Shown: positions 1-14,316, counted from the first letter of the stretch. The stretch: 64,000 nucleotides of DNA from Microbacterium sp. AG238 (GCF_003610405.1 NZ_RAQC01000001.1:248001-312000), one strand, 5' to 3'. The notes: a model not told the origin generated them from the sequence alone. Numbers and translations: made by a program.

Positions 1-1
1 C

Positions 2-751
2 CGCGTCATCCCGTGCCTCGACGTCGCTGCGGGACGCGTGGTCAAGGGTGTGAACTTCGAGAACCTGCGCGACATGGGCGATCCGGTCGAGCTCGCCCGG
101 CTGTACTTCGAGCAGGGCGCCGACGAGCTGACGTTCCTCGACGTCACCGCGACCGTAGACGGTCGGGCCACGACCTACGACGTCGTGCGTCGCACCGCAG
201 AGCAGGTCTTCATCCCCCTCACCGTCGGCGGCGGCGTTCGATCGGTCGACGACGTCGCGCGCCTGCTGTCGGTGGGGGCCGACAAGGTCGGCGTCAATTC
301 GGCGGCGATCGCGCGCCCCGAGCTCATCGGCGAGATCGCCGACCGTTTCGGGGCTCAGGTGCTCGTGCTCTCCCTCGATGTGAAGCGCGCACCGGGCACC
401 GCATCGGGCTTCGTCGTGACGACGCACGGCGGGCGCACGGCGACATCGATCGACGCGCTCGCCTGGGCGCGCGAAGCGATCGATCGTGGCGCGGGCGAGC
501 TGCTTGTGAACTCGATCGATGCCGACGGCACGAAGGACGGATTCGATCTCGAGCTCATCGAGCTGATGCGTGAGGCCTCGTCCGTGCCTGTCATCGCCTC
601 GGGCGGCGCCGGCGCGACCGAGCACTTCGCCCCCGCGATCGAGGCGGGCGCGGATGCCGTGCTCGCCGCATCCGTGTTCCATTCGGGCCAGCTCACGATC
701 GGCGACGTGAAGGACGCTCTCACGGCGCAGGGGATCGAGGTGCGGCCATGA
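2..751 (+). CDS. hisF: Imidazole glycerol phosphate synthase, cyclase subunit (5' end cut off)
   Basis: HisF closes the imidazole ring in histidine synthesis, using ammonia from HisH to make imidazole glycerol phosphate and AICAR. The reading frame is already open at base 2 ([11 protein letters not shown]), so only about the first five or six residues, including the start codon, lie outside the window. The (beta/alpha)8-barrel hallmarks are present: the N-terminal catalytic Asp in IPCLDV, the second catalytic Asp in LSLDVKR, and the phosphate-binding stretches VGGGVRS and ASGGAGA. Its stop overlaps the hisI ATG as ATGA, so the two are probably translationally coupled. Identification is secure. 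Confidence 0.97.
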   Translation, partial: RVIPCLDVAAGRVVKGVNFENLRDMGDPVELARLYFEQGADELTFLDVTATVDGRATTYDVVRRTAEQVFIPLTVGGGVRSVDDVARLLSVGADKVGVNSAAIARPELIGEIADRFGAQVLVLSLDVKRAPGTASGFVVTTHGGRTATSIDALAWAREAIDRGAGELLVNSIDADGTKDGFDLELIELMREASSVPVIASGGAGATEHFAPAIEAGADAVLAASVFHSGQLTIGDVKDALTAQGIEVRP

Positions 752-1104
752 CCGAGAGCATCGAAAGCCGCATCGAGCGCGTGTCGTTCGACGCGAACGG
801 CCTCGTCGCTGCGATCGTCCAGCAGCACGACACGCGCGAGGTGCTCATGCTGGCCTGGATGGATGCCGAGGCGCTGCGCCGCACGCTCACGAGCGGCCGT
901 GTGACGTACTGGTCGCGCTCGCGCCGGGAGTACTGGCGCAAGGGCGACACGTCCGGCCACATCCAGCTCGTCCGCGGGGCACGGCTCGATTGCGACGGCG
1001 ACGCCGTCCTCCTGCTGGTCGAGCAGGTGGGCGCGGCCTGCCACACCGGCACGCGCACATGCTTCGACACGGACGACCTCGACCCCGTCGTGGCGGTCTC
1101 ATGA
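748..1104 (+). CDS. hisI: Phosphoribosyl-AMP cyclohydrolase
   Basis: HisI hydrolyses the purine ring of phosphoribosyl-AMP in histidine synthesis. The 118-residue length fits a stand-alone, single-domain enzyme without the HisE pyrophosphatase half. Visible motifs are [17 protein letters not shown], the metal-binding DCDGD and the cysteine motif [10 protein letters not shown]. The ATG overlaps the hisF stop by four bases, and the gene itself ends in an ATGA overlap with the next membrane-protein gene. The three genes therefore form one tightly coupled unit with no room for another gene between them. Confidence 0.97.
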   Translation: MTESIESRIERVSFDANGLVAAIVQQHDTREVLMLAWMDAEALRRTLTSGRVTYWSRSRREYWRKGDTSGHIQLVRGARLDCDGDAVLLLVEQVGAACHTGTRTCFDTDDLDPVVAVS

Positions 1105-1706
1105 CTCGGCGCTCCCGGACGTTCGCGGTTCTCGCCGCCGTTGTCGGCGGCGGCCTCGCGGTCGTCGGTGCCACCCAGCCATGGCTCGAGGCGACACTCC
1201 GCGACGGCGCTCAAGCGGTCCTCCCGGTGCCGGGCACCGAGGCGCTCCCGCTGGTCACTCCACTGGGCCTGGCAGCGCTCGCCCTCGGGCTCGCGCTCTC
1301 GATCGTGGGCACGGTGCTGCGCTACGTCTTCGGCGTCGTCGGGGTGCTGATCGGCGCCGCGCTCCTCGCCGAATCGCTCCGTATCGCCCTGACGGCGCCG
1401 CCCGAGGCCGTGGTCGGCGTCGTCGCCGACGCGACCGGACTCGCGGGCGTCGAAGCGGTGGGCACGCTGGTCTCGACGATAACGGTCACCGCGTGGCCGT
1501 GGATCACGGCGGTCGGCGCCGCCGCGGTGTGCGCGGGCGGGGTGCTGACCCTCGTGACGGCTCGCTCGTGGCGCAGCACCGCGCGCCGTTACCGCACCGA
1601 TGCGGCCGCCGAGGTCCGCCGCCCCGGTGGTTCGCGTCCGCACGATTCCCACGATCCGATCGATTCGTGGGACGACCTCAGCCGCGGGTCCGATCCGACC
1701 GCTTGA
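1101..1706 (+). CDS. Trp biosynthesis-associated membrane protein
   Basis: This 201-residue protein has about four hydrophobic segments (roughly residues 5-27, 48-68, 72-92 and 130-155) and a polar, charged C-terminal tail. Size, topology, the start [11 protein letters not shown], the ATQPW segment and position before trpC match the actinobacterial family annotated as tryptophan-biosynthesis-associated membrane protein, whose function is unknown. The ATG at 1101 overlaps the hisI stop by four bases. In related genomes I would expect anthranilate synthase component I (trpE) just before this gene; here it follows hisI directly. The family call rests on recall and context rather than a catalytic motif. 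Confidence 0.85.
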   Translation: MTRRSRTFAVLAAVVGGGLAVVGATQPWLEATLRDGAQAVLPVPGTEALPLVTPLGLAALALGLALSIVGTVLRYVFGVVGVLIGAALLAESLRIALTAPPEAVVGVVADATGLAGVEAVGTLVSTITVTAWPWITAVGAAAVCAGGVLTLVTARSWRSTARRYRTDAAAEVRRPGGSRPHDSHDPIDSWDDLSRGSDPTA

Positions 1707-1713
1707 GCCCCGG

Positions 1714-1719
1714 TAGACT
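1714..1719 (+). promoter_or_regulatory. Putative -10 box for the HGxxPAAW-trpCBA unit
   Basis: TAGACT lies just downstream of the preceding stop codon. A start about seven bases later would give a leader of roughly 28 bases carrying the AAGGAGA ribosome site before the ATG at 1754. This suggests trpCBA can be transcribed separately from hisFI. Confidence 0.5.
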
Positions 1720-1753
1720 GACCTCAGCCCGAGAAATCCCGCGAAGGAGAACA

Positions 1754-1981
1754 ATGAGCAACATCGGCGACCCCGGCCACGGACACTCCCCGGCGGCGTG
1801 GACCGCTGTGGTGATCATGCTCCTGGCGTTCGCGCTGGGCACCCTGTTCTTCTGGCTCGACATGCCGGTGCTCGTCTGGGCGTCCGCCGGTCTGCTCGTG
1901 GTCGGGCTCATCGTCGGCTGGGCCATGGCGAAGGCCGGGTACGGCGCGTACGGCGACAAGTACACCCCGAAAGCGCACTGA
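1754..1981 (+). CDS. HGxxPAAW family small membrane protein
   Basis: This 75-residue protein carries the motif HGHSPAAW near its N-terminus, followed by two membrane segments (about residues 14-34 and 39-58) and a short polar tail ending GDKYTPKAH. The motif and its place between the Trp-associated membrane protein and trpC identify the actinobacterial HGxxPAAW family, whose function is unknown. A clear AAGGAG ribosome site precedes the ATG, and a -10 like TAGACT lies about 35 bases upstream. Conserved linkage with trp genes suggests, but does not show, a role linked to tryptophan. Confidence 0.88.
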   Translation: MSNIGDPGHGHSPAAWTAVVIMLLAFALGTLFFWLDMPVLVWASAGLLVVGLIVGWAMAKAGYGAYGDKYTPKAH

Positions 1982-1982
1982 C

Positions 1983-2759
1983 GTGCTGGCCGGTCTCACG
2001 GCCGGCGCCGTCGAGGATGCCGAGGCCCGTGCGGCCGAGCGGCCCCTCGCCGTCGTCGAGCGCGACGCGCTCGCTCAGAGCCCGGCACGCGACGCCCTTG
2101 CGGCGCTCGCCCCGGCCGAGCGGGTCAGAATCATCGCCGAGGTCAAGCGTGCGAGCCCGTCTCGCGGCGATCTCGCCGCGATCCCCGATCCCGCTCTTCA
2201 GGCGGCTCGGTATGAGGAGGGCGGCGCTTCCGTCATCTCCGTGCTGACCGAGGGGCGGCGATTCAAGGGCAGCCTGGCCGACCTCGAGGCGGTTCGCGCC
2301 GAGGTGTCGATCCCCGTGCTGCGCAAGGACTTCATCGCCAACCCGTACCAGGTGTTCGAGGCCCGTGCGGCCGGCGCAGACCTGGTGCTCCTGATCGTCG
2401 CCGCGCTCGAGCAGCCGCTGTTGGCCGAGCTGCACGAGCTGGTGCTCGAGCTCGGAATGACGCCCCTGGTCGAGACCCACTCGCTCGACGAGGTGCACCG
2501 CGCCGCCGACATCGGAGCGCGGCTGGTCGGTGTCAACGCCCGCAACCTCTCGACCTTCGAGCTCGACCGCGACCTGTTCGGCCGATTGGTGGAGCATCTG
2601 CCCGCGGATGCTGTCAAGATCGCCGAGTCCGCCGTGCTCACACCGCACGACGTGGCCCACTACCGTCGAGCGGGCGCCGACGCCGTCCTGATCGGCGAGG
2701 CGCTCGTGACGAACGATCCCGTTACCACCCTGCACGCATTCCTGGAGGCCGGCGCGTGA
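1983..2759 (+). CDS. trpC: Indole-3-glycerol phosphate synthase
   Basis: TrpC converts CdRP to indole-3-glycerol phosphate, the substrate of TrpA. The 258-residue barrel shows the catalytic and substrate motifs [13 protein letters not shown] (catalytic Lys), VLRKDFI (second Lys), GVNARNL, KIAESAV (catalytic Glu) and VLIGEALV. The GTG at 1983 lies one base after the stop of the HGxxPAAW gene, and the protein start [16 protein letters not shown] matches the usual N-terminal helix. The gene ends in a GTGA overlap with trpB. It is a stand-alone enzyme with no TrpF fusion. Confidence 0.97.
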   Translation: MLAGLTAGAVEDAEARAAERPLAVVERDALAQSPARDALAALAPAERVRIIAEVKRASPSRGDLAAIPDPALQAARYEEGGASVISVLTEGRRFKGSLADLEAVRAEVSIPVLRKDFIANPYQVFEARAAGADLVLLIVAALEQPLLAELHELVLELGMTPLVETHSLDEVHRAADIGARLVGVNARNLSTFELDRDLFGRLVEHLPADAVKIAESAVLTPHDVAHYRRAGADAVLIGEALVTNDPVTTLHAFLEAGA

Positions 2760-4015
2760 GCCTGCGAGAACAGCACGGTCCCTTCTTCGGCGAGTTCGGC
2801 GGGCGGTTCATGCCCGAATCGCTGATCGCCGCGATCGACGAGCTGACCGCGGTCTACGAGTCGGCGATGGCCGACCCCGAGTTCGCGGCCGAGCTGACGC
2901 GCACGCTCGCGACCTACGCGGGGAGGCCGTCGGCGCTGACCGAGGTGCCGCGCTTCGCCGAGCACGCCGGCGGCGCGCGCGTCTTCCTCAAGCGTGAGGA
3001 CCTCAACCACACGGGCTCGCACAAGATCAACAACGTGATCGGTCAGGCCATGCTGACCAAACGCCTGGGCAAGACCCGGGTGATCGCCGAGACCGGAGCC
3101 GGCCAGCACGGCGTGGCCACGGCGACGGCCGCGGCATTGTTCGGCTTCGACTGCACGATCTACATGGGCGAGGTCGACACCGAGCGTCAAGCCCTCAACG
3201 TCGCACGCATGCGCCTGCTCGGCGCCGAGGTCGTGCCCGTGACGACCGGGTCGCGCACGCTCAAGGACGCGATCAACGAGGCCTACCGCGACTGGGTGGC
3301 CTCGGTCGAGACGACCAACTACATCTTCGGCACCGCAGCCGGGCCGCATCCGTTCCCCGCCATGGTGCGCGACTTCCAGAAGATCATCTCGGAAGAGGCT
3401 CGCGAGCAGCTGCTCGCCGAGACCGGACGGCTCCCGGATGCCGTCGTGGCATGCGTCGGTGGCGGATCCAACGCGATCGGCATGTTCGACGCGTTCCTCG
3501 ACGACGAGGGCGTCGCGCTCTACGGCGTCGAGGCCGCGGGCGAAGGAGTCGACACGGAGCGCCACGCCGCATCCATCGGGCGGGGCCGCCCGGGCGTCCT
3601 CCACGGCGCGAAGACCTTCGTGCTGCAGGACGAGGACGGCCAGACCGTCGAGTCGCACTCGATCTCGGCGGGACTGGACTATCCGGGTGTCGGGCCCGAG
3701 CACGCGTGGCTCGCGTCGATCGGTCGTGCGTCGTACATCCCCGCCACCGACACCGAGGCGATGGAGGCCCTGCGACTGCTGAGCCGCACCGAGGGCATCA
3801 TCCCCGCGATCGAGTCGGCCCACGCCCTGGCCGGTGCGCTTCGGATCGGACGCGAGCTCGGCCCCGACGCGATCATCGCGGTCAACCTCTCGGGGCGCGG
3901 TGACAAAGACATGGACACCGCGGCCCGTTGGTTCGAGCTCTACGACGAAGGTGCGGAGCCGGTCGTCGAACCCGACCACGACGAAGCCGCCTCGGGAGAA
4001 GGGGTGGAGCTGTGA
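2756..4015 (+). CDS. trpB: Tryptophan synthase beta subunit
   Basis: TrpB condenses indole with serine in a PLP-dependent reaction within the alpha2beta2 complex. The PLP lysine is Lys90 in HTGSHKINN. The glycine-rich phosphate site [12 protein letters not shown] and the [13 protein letters not shown] region are intact, so this is the canonical TrpB1 type. At 419 residues it is slightly long because of an acidic C-terminal tail ([16 protein letters not shown]) beyond the usual end. The GTG start overlaps the trpC stop, and the stop overlaps the trpA GTG, so trpCBA are coupled. Confidence 0.98.
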   Translation: MSLREQHGPFFGEFGGRFMPESLIAAIDELTAVYESAMADPEFAAELTRTLATYAGRPSALTEVPRFAEHAGGARVFLKREDLNHTGSHKINNVIGQAMLTKRLGKTRVIAETGAGQHGVATATAAALFGFDCTIYMGEVDTERQALNVARMRLLGAEVVPVTTGSRTLKDAINEAYRDWVASVETTNYIFGTAAGPHPFPAMVRDFQKIISEEAREQLLAETGRLPDAVVACVGGGSNAIGMFDAFLDDEGVALYGVEAAGEGVDTERHAASIGRGRPGVLHGAKTFVLQDEDGQTVESHSISAGLDYPGVGPEHAWLASIGRASYIPATDTEAMEALRLLSRTEGIIPAIESAHALAGALRIGRELGPDAIIAVNLSGRGDKDMDTAARWFELYDEGAEPVVEPDHDEAASGEGVEL

Positions 4016-4806
4016 GCTCCCGCGTCGCCGCCGCGATCGATGCCGCACACGCCGAGGGGCGCGGCGCGTTCGTCGGCTACCTGCCGCTCGGCTTCCCCGA
4101 TCTCGAGACGAGTGTCGAGGCCGCCGTGGCGCTGGCCGGGGCCGGAGCCGATGTCCTCGAGCTCGGCCCCCCGTACTCCGACCCCGTGATGGACGGCGTT
4201 GTGATCCAGGAGGCGACGCAGGTCGCTCTGGCAGCGGGCTTCCGCCTGCGCGACACGTTCACAGCCGTCCGTGCGATCGCGGAGCGGGTCGACGTCCCGA
4301 TCCTCGTCATGACCTACTGGAACCCCGTGCTCCAGTACGGCGTCGACCGCTTCGCCGACGAGCTCGCCGCGGCAGGCGGGGCCGGCCTGATCACGCCGGA
4401 CATCACCCCGGATGCCGCCCCCGAGTGGATCGCCGCCTCGGAGCGCACGGGGCTCGATCGCGTGTTCCTCGCGGCGCCCACCTCCACCGACGAGCGACTG
4501 CGCATGATCGTCGAGGCCTCGACGGGCTTCGTGTACACGGTCTCGACGATGGGGATCACGGGCGAGCGCGCCGAGCTCGACGCCGCAGCCCGCACCCTGG
4601 TCGGGCGCCTGCGCGAACTCGGCGATGTGCACGCGTGCGTCGGCATCGGCATCTCCACGCCCGATCAGGTCGCGGGAGTCGTCGACTACGCCGACGGAGC
4701 GATCGTCGGAACAGCCCTCGTACGCGCGTTGCGCGACGGGGGAGTCGCCGGGCTCGCCGACACCGCGCGTGCTCTTGCGGCGGGCACCGCCCGCGAGCGC
4801 GTCTAG
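4012..4806 (+). CDS. trpA: Tryptophan synthase alpha subunit
   Basis: TrpA cleaves indole-3-glycerol phosphate and channels indole to TrpB. Both catalytic acids are visible: the Glu of [11 protein letters not shown] and the Asp of PYSDPVMDG. The phosphate-binding GIGISTPDQ segment is also intact. I take the GTG at 4012, which overlaps the trpB stop (GTGA), giving 264 residues, the normal family length; further upstream in-frame sequence would lie inside trpB. The gene stops with TAG at 4804-4806, and that TAG is also the first half of the TAGACT box that probably drives lgt. Confidence 0.97.
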   Translation: MSSRVAAAIDAAHAEGRGAFVGYLPLGFPDLETSVEAAVALAGAGADVLELGPPYSDPVMDGVVIQEATQVALAAGFRLRDTFTAVRAIAERVDVPILVMTYWNPVLQYGVDRFADELAAAGGAGLITPDITPDAAPEWIAASERTGLDRVFLAAPTSTDERLRMIVEASTGFVYTVSTMGITGERAELDAAARTLVGRLRELGDVHACVGIGISTPDQVAGVVDYADGAIVGTALVRALRDGGVAGLADTARALAAGTARERV

Positions 4807-4809
4807 ACT
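4804..4809 (+). promoter_or_regulatory. Putative -10 box for lgt, sharing the trpA stop codon
   Basis: TAGACT begins with the TAG stop of trpA. A transcription start near 4816 would leave a leader of about 35 bases with a CCGAGGGA ribosome site before the lgt ATG at 4850. Confidence 0.5.
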
Positions 4810-4849
4810 TTTCCGGTCGCACGACCGCCGATTTCCGAGGGACGATCCG

Positions 4850-5824
4850 ATGATCCATGCCGCACACACGCTCGTCGCGAGCATCCCGAGCCCGTCGGTG
4901 AGCTACATCGACCTCGGTCCGCTGCGCATCCACTTCTACGCCCTGTGCATCATCGCGGGCATCATCGTCGCGACCCTGATGACCAATCACCGCCTCACGC
5001 GGCGTGGCGCGGAACCGTGGGTCGTCATCGACATCGCGCTCCTGGCCGTGCCGCTGGCGCTGGTGGGAGCGCGCGCGTTCCACGTGCTCACGCACCCGGG
5101 GTTCTACTTCGGCCCCGACAAGAACCCCTGGGCCGTGCTGTTCATCTGGGAGGGCGGCATCGCCATCTTCGGTGCACTGATCGGCGGCGCCGTGGGCGCG
5201 TACCTCGGCTGCAAGTGGACCGGCATCCGCTTCTGGACCTTCGCCGACGCGCTGGCGCCGGGCATCCTCCTCGCCCAGGCCATGGGCCGGTTCGGCAACT
5301 GGTTCAACCAGGAGCTGTTCGGGCTGCCCACCGACCTGCCATGGGGGCTCGAGATCGATCGCGACAACCCGGCCTTCCCGGCAGGGCTCGCACCCGACAC
5401 CCTCTTCCACCCGACCTTCCTCTACGAAGTGATCTGGAACGGGCTCGGCGTGCTCGTGCTGCTGTGGGTCGGCCGCAAGGCGTGGGCGCAGTGGGGCAAG
5501 CTGTTCGGTCTCTACCTCGTCTGGTACGGCGCGGGGCGCATCGTGTGGGAGTCCATCCGGATCGATCCGAGTGAGATCATCCTCGGCATCCGCACGAACG
5601 TCTGGGCCGCGATCTTCGCCGTCCTGGTCGGAATCGCGATCATCGTGGTGCAGACGCGACGGCACCCAGGCGACGAGCCGTCGCCTTATCAGCCCGGTCG
5701 CGAGTGGGTGGCTCCGAGCGCGCTACAATCGCAGAGCACTGAAGACTTCGTGGATCTGAGCGCACCCCCGACGCCCGAAGCTCACGCAGACAGCGCCACA
5801 AGCGCAGTCACCTCGAAGCAGTAG
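4850..5824 (+). CDS. lgt: Prolipoprotein diacylglyceryl transferase
   Basis: Lgt moves a diacylglyceryl group from phosphatidylglycerol onto the lipobox cysteine of prolipoproteins in the cytoplasmic membrane. The signature [17 protein letters not shown] is present, along with [14 protein letters not shown] (the HGGL-motif position), the late arginine region [15 protein letters not shown], and about seven membrane segments. At 324 residues it carries a hydrophilic tail of about 60 residues, common in actinobacteria. Lnt (35377-36936) elsewhere in the window would finish lipoprotein acylation, and candidate substrates are at 42566 and 59605. The ATG at 4850 has a GAGGGA site. Confidence 0.97.
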   Translation: MIHAAHTLVASIPSPSVSYIDLGPLRIHFYALCIIAGIIVATLMTNHRLTRRGAEPWVVIDIALLAVPLALVGARAFHVLTHPGFYFGPDKNPWAVLFIWEGGIAIFGALIGGAVGAYLGCKWTGIRFWTFADALAPGILLAQAMGRFGNWFNQELFGLPTDLPWGLEIDRDNPAFPAGLAPDTLFHPTFLYEVIWNGLGVLVLLWVGRKAWAQWGKLFGLYLVWYGAGRIVWESIRIDPSEIILGIRTNVWAAIFAVLVGIAIIVVQTRRHPGDEPSPYQPGREWVAPSALQSQSTEDFVDLSAPPTPEAHADSATSAVTSKQ

Positions 5825-5877
5825 TTCCCCAGGGCCGACGTCGTCCCGGTTTCAGCACCAATGTGAGGACGGTCAGT

Positions 5878-10450
<4,573 letters not shown>

Positions 10451-10458
<8 letters not shown>

Positions 10459-11917
10459 CCCCAAGGGCTTCCTGAAGATCACGGAGCGCGAGCTCCCCAA
10501 GCGCCGGCCCGTCCCGGTCCGCATCATGGACTGGCGCGAGGTCTACGAACCCGGTGACACCGCGGTCCTCCGCCGTCAGGCGGGCCGCTGCATGGACTGC
10601 GGCGTTCCGTTCTGCCATCAGGGATGCCCACTGGGCAACCTGATCCCGGAGTGGAACGACCTCATGTGGCGGGGCGAGGGGCGCTCGGCCATCGAGCGTC
10701 TGCACGCCACCAACAACTTCCCCGAGTTCACCGGTCGGCTCTGCCCCGCGCCGTGCGAGAGCTCGTGCGTGCTCGGCATCAACCAGCCGCCGGTCACCAT
10801 CAAGCAGATCGAGGTCTCGACGATCGACGAGGCCTTCGCCAACGGCTGGGTCGAGGCCGAGCCTCCGGGGCGACTCACCGGCAAGACGGTCGCTGTCGTC
10901 GGTTCCGGGCCCGCCGGGCTCGCCGCTGCGCAGCAGCTGACGCGCGCGGGACACACGGTCGCGGTCTACGAGCGTGATGACCGCATCGGCGGCCTGCTGC
11001 GGTACGGCATCCCTGATTTCAAGATGGAGAAGCGTCACATCGAGGCGCGGCTGCGTCAGATGCAGGACGAGGGGACGCGGTTCCGCGCCGGTGTCGAGAT
11101 CGGCAAGGACATCACGTGGGATGCGCTGCGAGCCCGCTACGACGCCGTCGTGGTGGCGACCGGGTCGACGCTGCCGCGCGACCTCGCCATCCCCGGCCGC
11201 GATCTCGCAGGCGTCCACTTCGCGATGGAGTACCTCGTGGAGTCGAACAAGGCCGTCGCGGGCGACCAGGTCGCCAACCAGATCCACGCCGAGGGAAAGC
11301 ACGTCGTGGTCATCGGCGGCGGTGACACCGGCGCCGACTGCATCGGCACCGCGCACCGGCAGGGCGCGCTGAGCGTCACCAACCTCGCGATCGGCAAGCA
11401 GCCGCCCTCCGAGCGCCCCGACTCGCAGCCCTGGCCGATGATGCCGACGATCTTCGAGGTCGCCTCGGCGCACGAGGAAGGCGGTGAGCGCAGCTACCTC
11501 GCCTCGACCGTCGAGTTCCTCGCGAACGACGCCGGCGAGGTTCGCGCCCTCCGAGTCGCCGAGACCGAGTTCATCGACGGGCGCCGGGTTCCCAAGAGCG
11601 GCACCGAGCGCGAGATCCCCGCAGACCTCGTGCTGATCGCGATGGGTTTCACCGGCCCGGAGCGCAGCGAGCTCGAGGCGCAGCTCGGTACCGTGTTCAC
11701 TGATCGCGGCAATGTCGAACGTGCCGACGACTACCAGACGACCGCGCCGGGCGTGTTCGTGGCGGGCGATGCCGGCCGCGGGCAGTCGCTCATCGTGTGG
11801 GCGATCGCGGAAGGCCGCGCCGCGGCCGCCGCCGTCGACCGCTACCTGATGGGCGACACCGACCTGCCGGCGCCGGTGCGTCCGACCGACGTCGCGATCG
11901 GGCTCCAGCGGGCATAG
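10451..11917 (+). CDS. gltD: Glutamate synthase (GOGAT) small subunit
   Basis: GltD is the FAD/NADPH subunit that feeds electrons to GltB. The N-terminal iron-sulfur domain has two cysteine groups, [14 protein letters not shown] and [10 protein letters not shown]. The FAD-binding motif is [14 protein letters not shown], the NADPH-binding motif is [13 protein letters not shown], and the C-terminal [14 protein letters not shown] closes the FAD site. The length of 488 residues is normal. The GTG start overlaps the end of gltB by eight bases. Its TAG stop is embedded in a TAGGCT box that probably serves pyk. Confidence 0.97.
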
Positions 11918-11920
11918 GCT
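11915..11920 (+). promoter_or_regulatory. Putative -10 box for pyk, sharing the gltD stop codon
   Basis: TAGGCT begins with the TAG stop of gltD. A start near 11927 would give a leader of about 35 bases with the CCGGAG ribosome site ahead of the pyk GTG. Confidence 0.5.
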
Positions 11921-11961
11921 GGACCCAACCCCCCTCCCGACCAGATACCACCGGAGATTCA

Positions 11962-13410
11962 GTGAGACGCGCCAAGATCGTCGCCACCCTGGGACCGGCC
12001 ACAGCCAGCTACGAGATGGTGCGAGCCATCATCGACGCCGGCGTGGACGTGACCCGATTCAACCTCAGCCACGGAGACTATTCGGAGCACGAGGTCCGCT
12101 GGGCCAACGTGCGCAAGGCCGCCGACGACGCGGGCCGCCCCGTCGCGATCCTGGTCGACCTTCAGGGCCCGAAGATCCGTCTGGGCAAGTTCGAGAACGG
12201 ACCTCACCAGCTCGCGGTCGGCGACATCTTCAAGATCACGACCGACGACATCCTCGGCACGAAGGAGATCGTCTCGACGACCTTCAAGGGCCTGCCCGGT
12301 GACGTCAACCCCGGCGACTTCCTCCTCATCGACGACGGTAAGGTCCGCGTCGAGGTCGTCTCGGTCGAGGGTCCCGTAGTCACGACCAAGGTGATCGTCG
12401 CCGGTCCGGTCTCGAACAACAAGGGCATCAACCTGCCCGGCGTCGCCGTGAGCGTGCCCGCACTGTCGGACAAGGATGAGGCTGACCTGCGCTGGGGGCT
12501 GCAGCAGGGGGCGGACATCATTGCGCTGTCGTTCGTGCGGGATGCGTCCGATGTCACCCGCGTGCACGAGATCATGGCGGAGGAGGGCCGCAAGGTCCCC
12601 GTCATCGCGAAGATCGAGAAGCCGCAGGCCGTCGAGAACCTCGAAGGGATCATCGACGCGTTCGACGGCATCATGGTCGCGCGAGGCGACCTCGGCGTCG
12701 AGCTCCCGCTCGAGGCCGTTCCGATCGTGCAGAAGAAGGCCGTGGCGCTCTGCCGCCGCATGGCCAAGCCGGTGATCGTCGCGACCCAGATGCTGGAGTC
12801 GATGATCGAGAACCCCGTACCGACGCGCGCGGAGACCAGCGACGTCGCCAACGCCGTCCTCGACGGTGCCGACGCCGTCATGCTCTCGGGCGAGACCAGC
12901 GTGGGCAAGTACCCCGTCGTCGTGGTCGAGACGATGGCCCGCATCGTCGACTCGACCGAGACGCACGGACTCGAGCGCATCGCGCCGCTGACGGCGAAGC
13001 CGCGCACGCAGGGCGGCGCCATCACGCTCGCCGCCATGGAGGTCGCGCAGTTCATCGAGGCGAAGTTCCTCTGCATGTTCACCGAGTCCGGTGACACGGC
13101 GCGCCGGATGTCGCGTCTGCGGCCCGAGATCCCGATGATCGCGTTCACGCCGGATCCCGCGATCCGACGTCGCATGGCGCTCACCTGGGGCATCCGTTCC
13201 AGCCTGGTCGAAGAGGTCGCTCACACCGACCTGATGTTCCACCAGGTCGACGACTACTTCCTCTCGAACGGCCTCGCCGAGGTGGGGGACAAGGTCGTCG
13301 TGATCTCCGGATCCCCTCCCGGAATCCAGGGATCGACCAACGACATCCGCATCCACAAGATCGGCGACGCCGTCAACGGTCGCGCACCGATCTACCAGGC
13401 GATCCAGTAA
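11962..13410 (+). CDS. pyk: Pyruvate kinase
   Basis: Pyruvate kinase makes pyruvate and ATP from phosphoenolpyruvate and ADP. Visible landmarks are the start RRAKIVATLGPAT, the substrate loop FNLSHG, DLQGPKIR, the catalytic Lys in VIAKIEKPQ, the metal site MVARGDLGVELP, and the domain junction TRAETSDVANAVLDGADAVMLSGETS (read in part). The GTG at 11962 is preceded by GGAG at a good distance and gives 482 residues, the normal length. A strong inverted repeat follows the gene. It is the last gene of the co-oriented block that began with hisF. Confidence 0.98.
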   Translation: MRRAKIVATLGPATASYEMVRAIIDAGVDVTRFNLSHGDYSEHEVRWANVRKAADDAGRPVAILVDLQGPKIRLGKFENGPHQLAVGDIFKITTDDILGTKEIVSTTFKGLPGDVNPGDFLLIDDGKVRVEVVSVEGPVVTTKVIVAGPVSNNKGINLPGVAVSVPALSDKDEADLRWGLQQGADIIALSFVRDASDVTRVHEIMAEEGRKVPVIAKIEKPQAVENLEGIIDAFDGIMVARGDLGVELPLEAVPIVQKKAVALCRRMAKPVIVATQMLESMIENPVPTRAETSDVANAVLDGADAVMLSGETSVGKYPVVVVETMARIVDSTETHGLERIAPLTAKPRTQGGAITLAAMEVAQFIEAKFLCMFTESGDTARRMSRLRPEIPMIAFTPDPAIRRRMALTWGIRSSLVEEVAHTDLMFHQVDDYFLSNGLAEVGDKVVVISGSPPGIQGSTNDIRIHKIGDAVNGRAPIYQAIQ

Positions 13411-13428
13411 TCGCCCCGTGAATGCCGA

Positions 13429-13460
13429 AGGGCGGGCACCTTTTACGAGGTGCCCGCCCT
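13429..13460. terminator. Bidirectional terminator between pyk and tRNA-Leu(CAA)
   Basis: A perfect 13-base-pair stem (13429-13441 with 13448-13460, core GGGCGGGCACC) closes a six-base loop. It lies between the converging pyk gene and the minus-strand tRNA, so it can serve both. The downstream T-tract on either strand is short. Confidence 0.85.
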
Positions 13461-13467
13461 TTCGTCG

Positions 13468-13548
13468 TGCCGGTGGTGGGAGTCGAACCCACACGTCCGA
13501 AGACAACCGAGTTTGAGTCGGTCGCGTCTGCCATTCCGCCACACCGGC
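13468..13548 (-). tRNA. tRNA-Leu (anticodon CAA)
   Basis: Read on the minus strand, a full class II cloverleaf is present. The acceptor GCCGGTG pairs with CACCGGC followed by the discriminator A. The anticodon stem ACCGA/TCGGT encloses the loop CTCAAAC, giving anticodon CAA for UUG codons. A long variable arm (GTC-TTCG-GAC) and the T arm GTGGG-TTCGACT-CCCAC complete it. The gene is 81 bases and CCA is not encoded, so it must be added after transcription. Confidence 0.96.
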
Positions 13549-13616
13549 GCACGCATATCGACAATACCGCCTCGTCGAGCGTCGCCTGACGGAAGCACGG
13601 CCGGAACGCCATACCG

Positions 13617-13622
13617 TAGGAT
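13617..13622 (+). promoter_or_regulatory. -10 box, leaderless start of pdtaR
   Basis: TAGGAT ends exactly six bases before the GTG at 13629, and no ribosome site fits between them. This is the leaderless spacing seen repeatedly in this window. Confidence 0.6.
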
Positions 13623-13628
13623 CAAAAG

Positions 13629-14246
13629 GTGACAGAGCAAGAAGAGGCCCCCACGTCGGCCGCTCCCGCACCACGCCGTGTCGTCGTGGCCGAAGACGAG
13701 TCGCTCATCCGGCTCGACATCGTCGAGATCCTCCGCGACAACGGATACGACGTCGTCGGCGAGGCGGGCGATGGCGAGACCGCGGTGCAGCTCGCGACCG
13801 AGCTCCGCCCCGACCTGGTGATCATGGACGTGAAGATGCCCGTCCTCGACGGCATCTCCGCGGCTGAGCGTCTCGGTAAGGCGCACATCGCGCCCGTCGT
13901 GCTGCTGACCGCGTTCAGCCAGAAGGAGCTCGTCGAGCGCGCGACGGAGGCCGGCGCGCTCGCGTACGTCGTGAAGCCCTTCACCCCGAACGATCTGCTG
14001 CCCGCCATCGAGATCGCGCTGGCCCGCTACGAGCAGATCATCACCCTCGAGGCCGAGGTCGCCGACATGGTCGAGCGCTTCGAGACCCGCAAGCTCGTCG
14101 ACCGTGCCAAGGGCCTGCTCAACGAGAAGATGGGCCTGAGCGAGCCGGAGGCATTCCGCTGGATCCAGAAGGCATCGATGGACCGCCGTCTGACCATGCA
14201 GGATGTCGCGAAGGCGATCATCGAGCAGCTCGCTCCCAAGAAGTAG
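13629..14246 (+). CDS. pdtaR: ANTAR-domain response regulator (PdtaR type)
   Basis: The protein has an N-terminal receiver domain (about residues 17-130) with the acidic pocket VVAEDES, the phosphoacceptor Asp67 in LVIMDVKMP and the conserved Lys in YVVKPF. A short coiled linker leads to an ANTAR RNA-binding domain (about residues 140-200, LVDRAKGLLNEKMGLSEPEAF). ANTAR proteins bind paired RNA hairpins and act as antiterminators. The 205-residue architecture matches mycobacterial PdtaR, whose kinase PdtaS is encoded elsewhere, as expected. The GTG follows a TAGGAT box by six bases, so translation is probably leaderless. A bidirectional hairpin follows the gene. Confidence 0.93.
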   Translation: MTEQEEAPTSAAPAPRRVVVAEDESLIRLDIVEILRDNGYDVVGEAGDGETAVQLATELRPDLVIMDVKMPVLDGISAAERLGKAHIAPVVLLTAFSQKELVERATEAGALAYVVKPFTPNDLLPAIEIALARYEQIITLEAEVADMVERFETRKLVDRAKGLLNEKMGLSEPEAFRWIQKASMDRRLTMQDVAKAIIEQLAPKK

Positions 14247-14264
14247 TCCGGCGCCGCGCCGTCA

Positions 14265-14294
14265 GAGGCCCCCTCTCGATCGGGAGGGGGCCTC
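14265..14294. terminator. Bidirectional terminator between pdtaR and the thioesterase gene
   Basis: An 11-base-pair perfect stem GAGGCCCCCTC/GAGGGGGCCTC closes an eight-base loop between two converging genes. Confidence 0.82.
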
Positions 14295-14316
14295 GTCGTT
14301 GCCGCGTCGGGCGGAA

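Noticed and set aside
1726..1753. Trp attenuator in front of the HGxxPAAW-trpCBA unit
   Set aside because: The leader of about 28 bases contains no short ORF with Trp codons and no hairpin.
5861..5866. A minimal ATG-TGA start-stop just before gltB
   Set aside because: Chance occurrence of six bases is likely, and it lies within the ribosome-site region of gltB; no promoter box is positioned for it.
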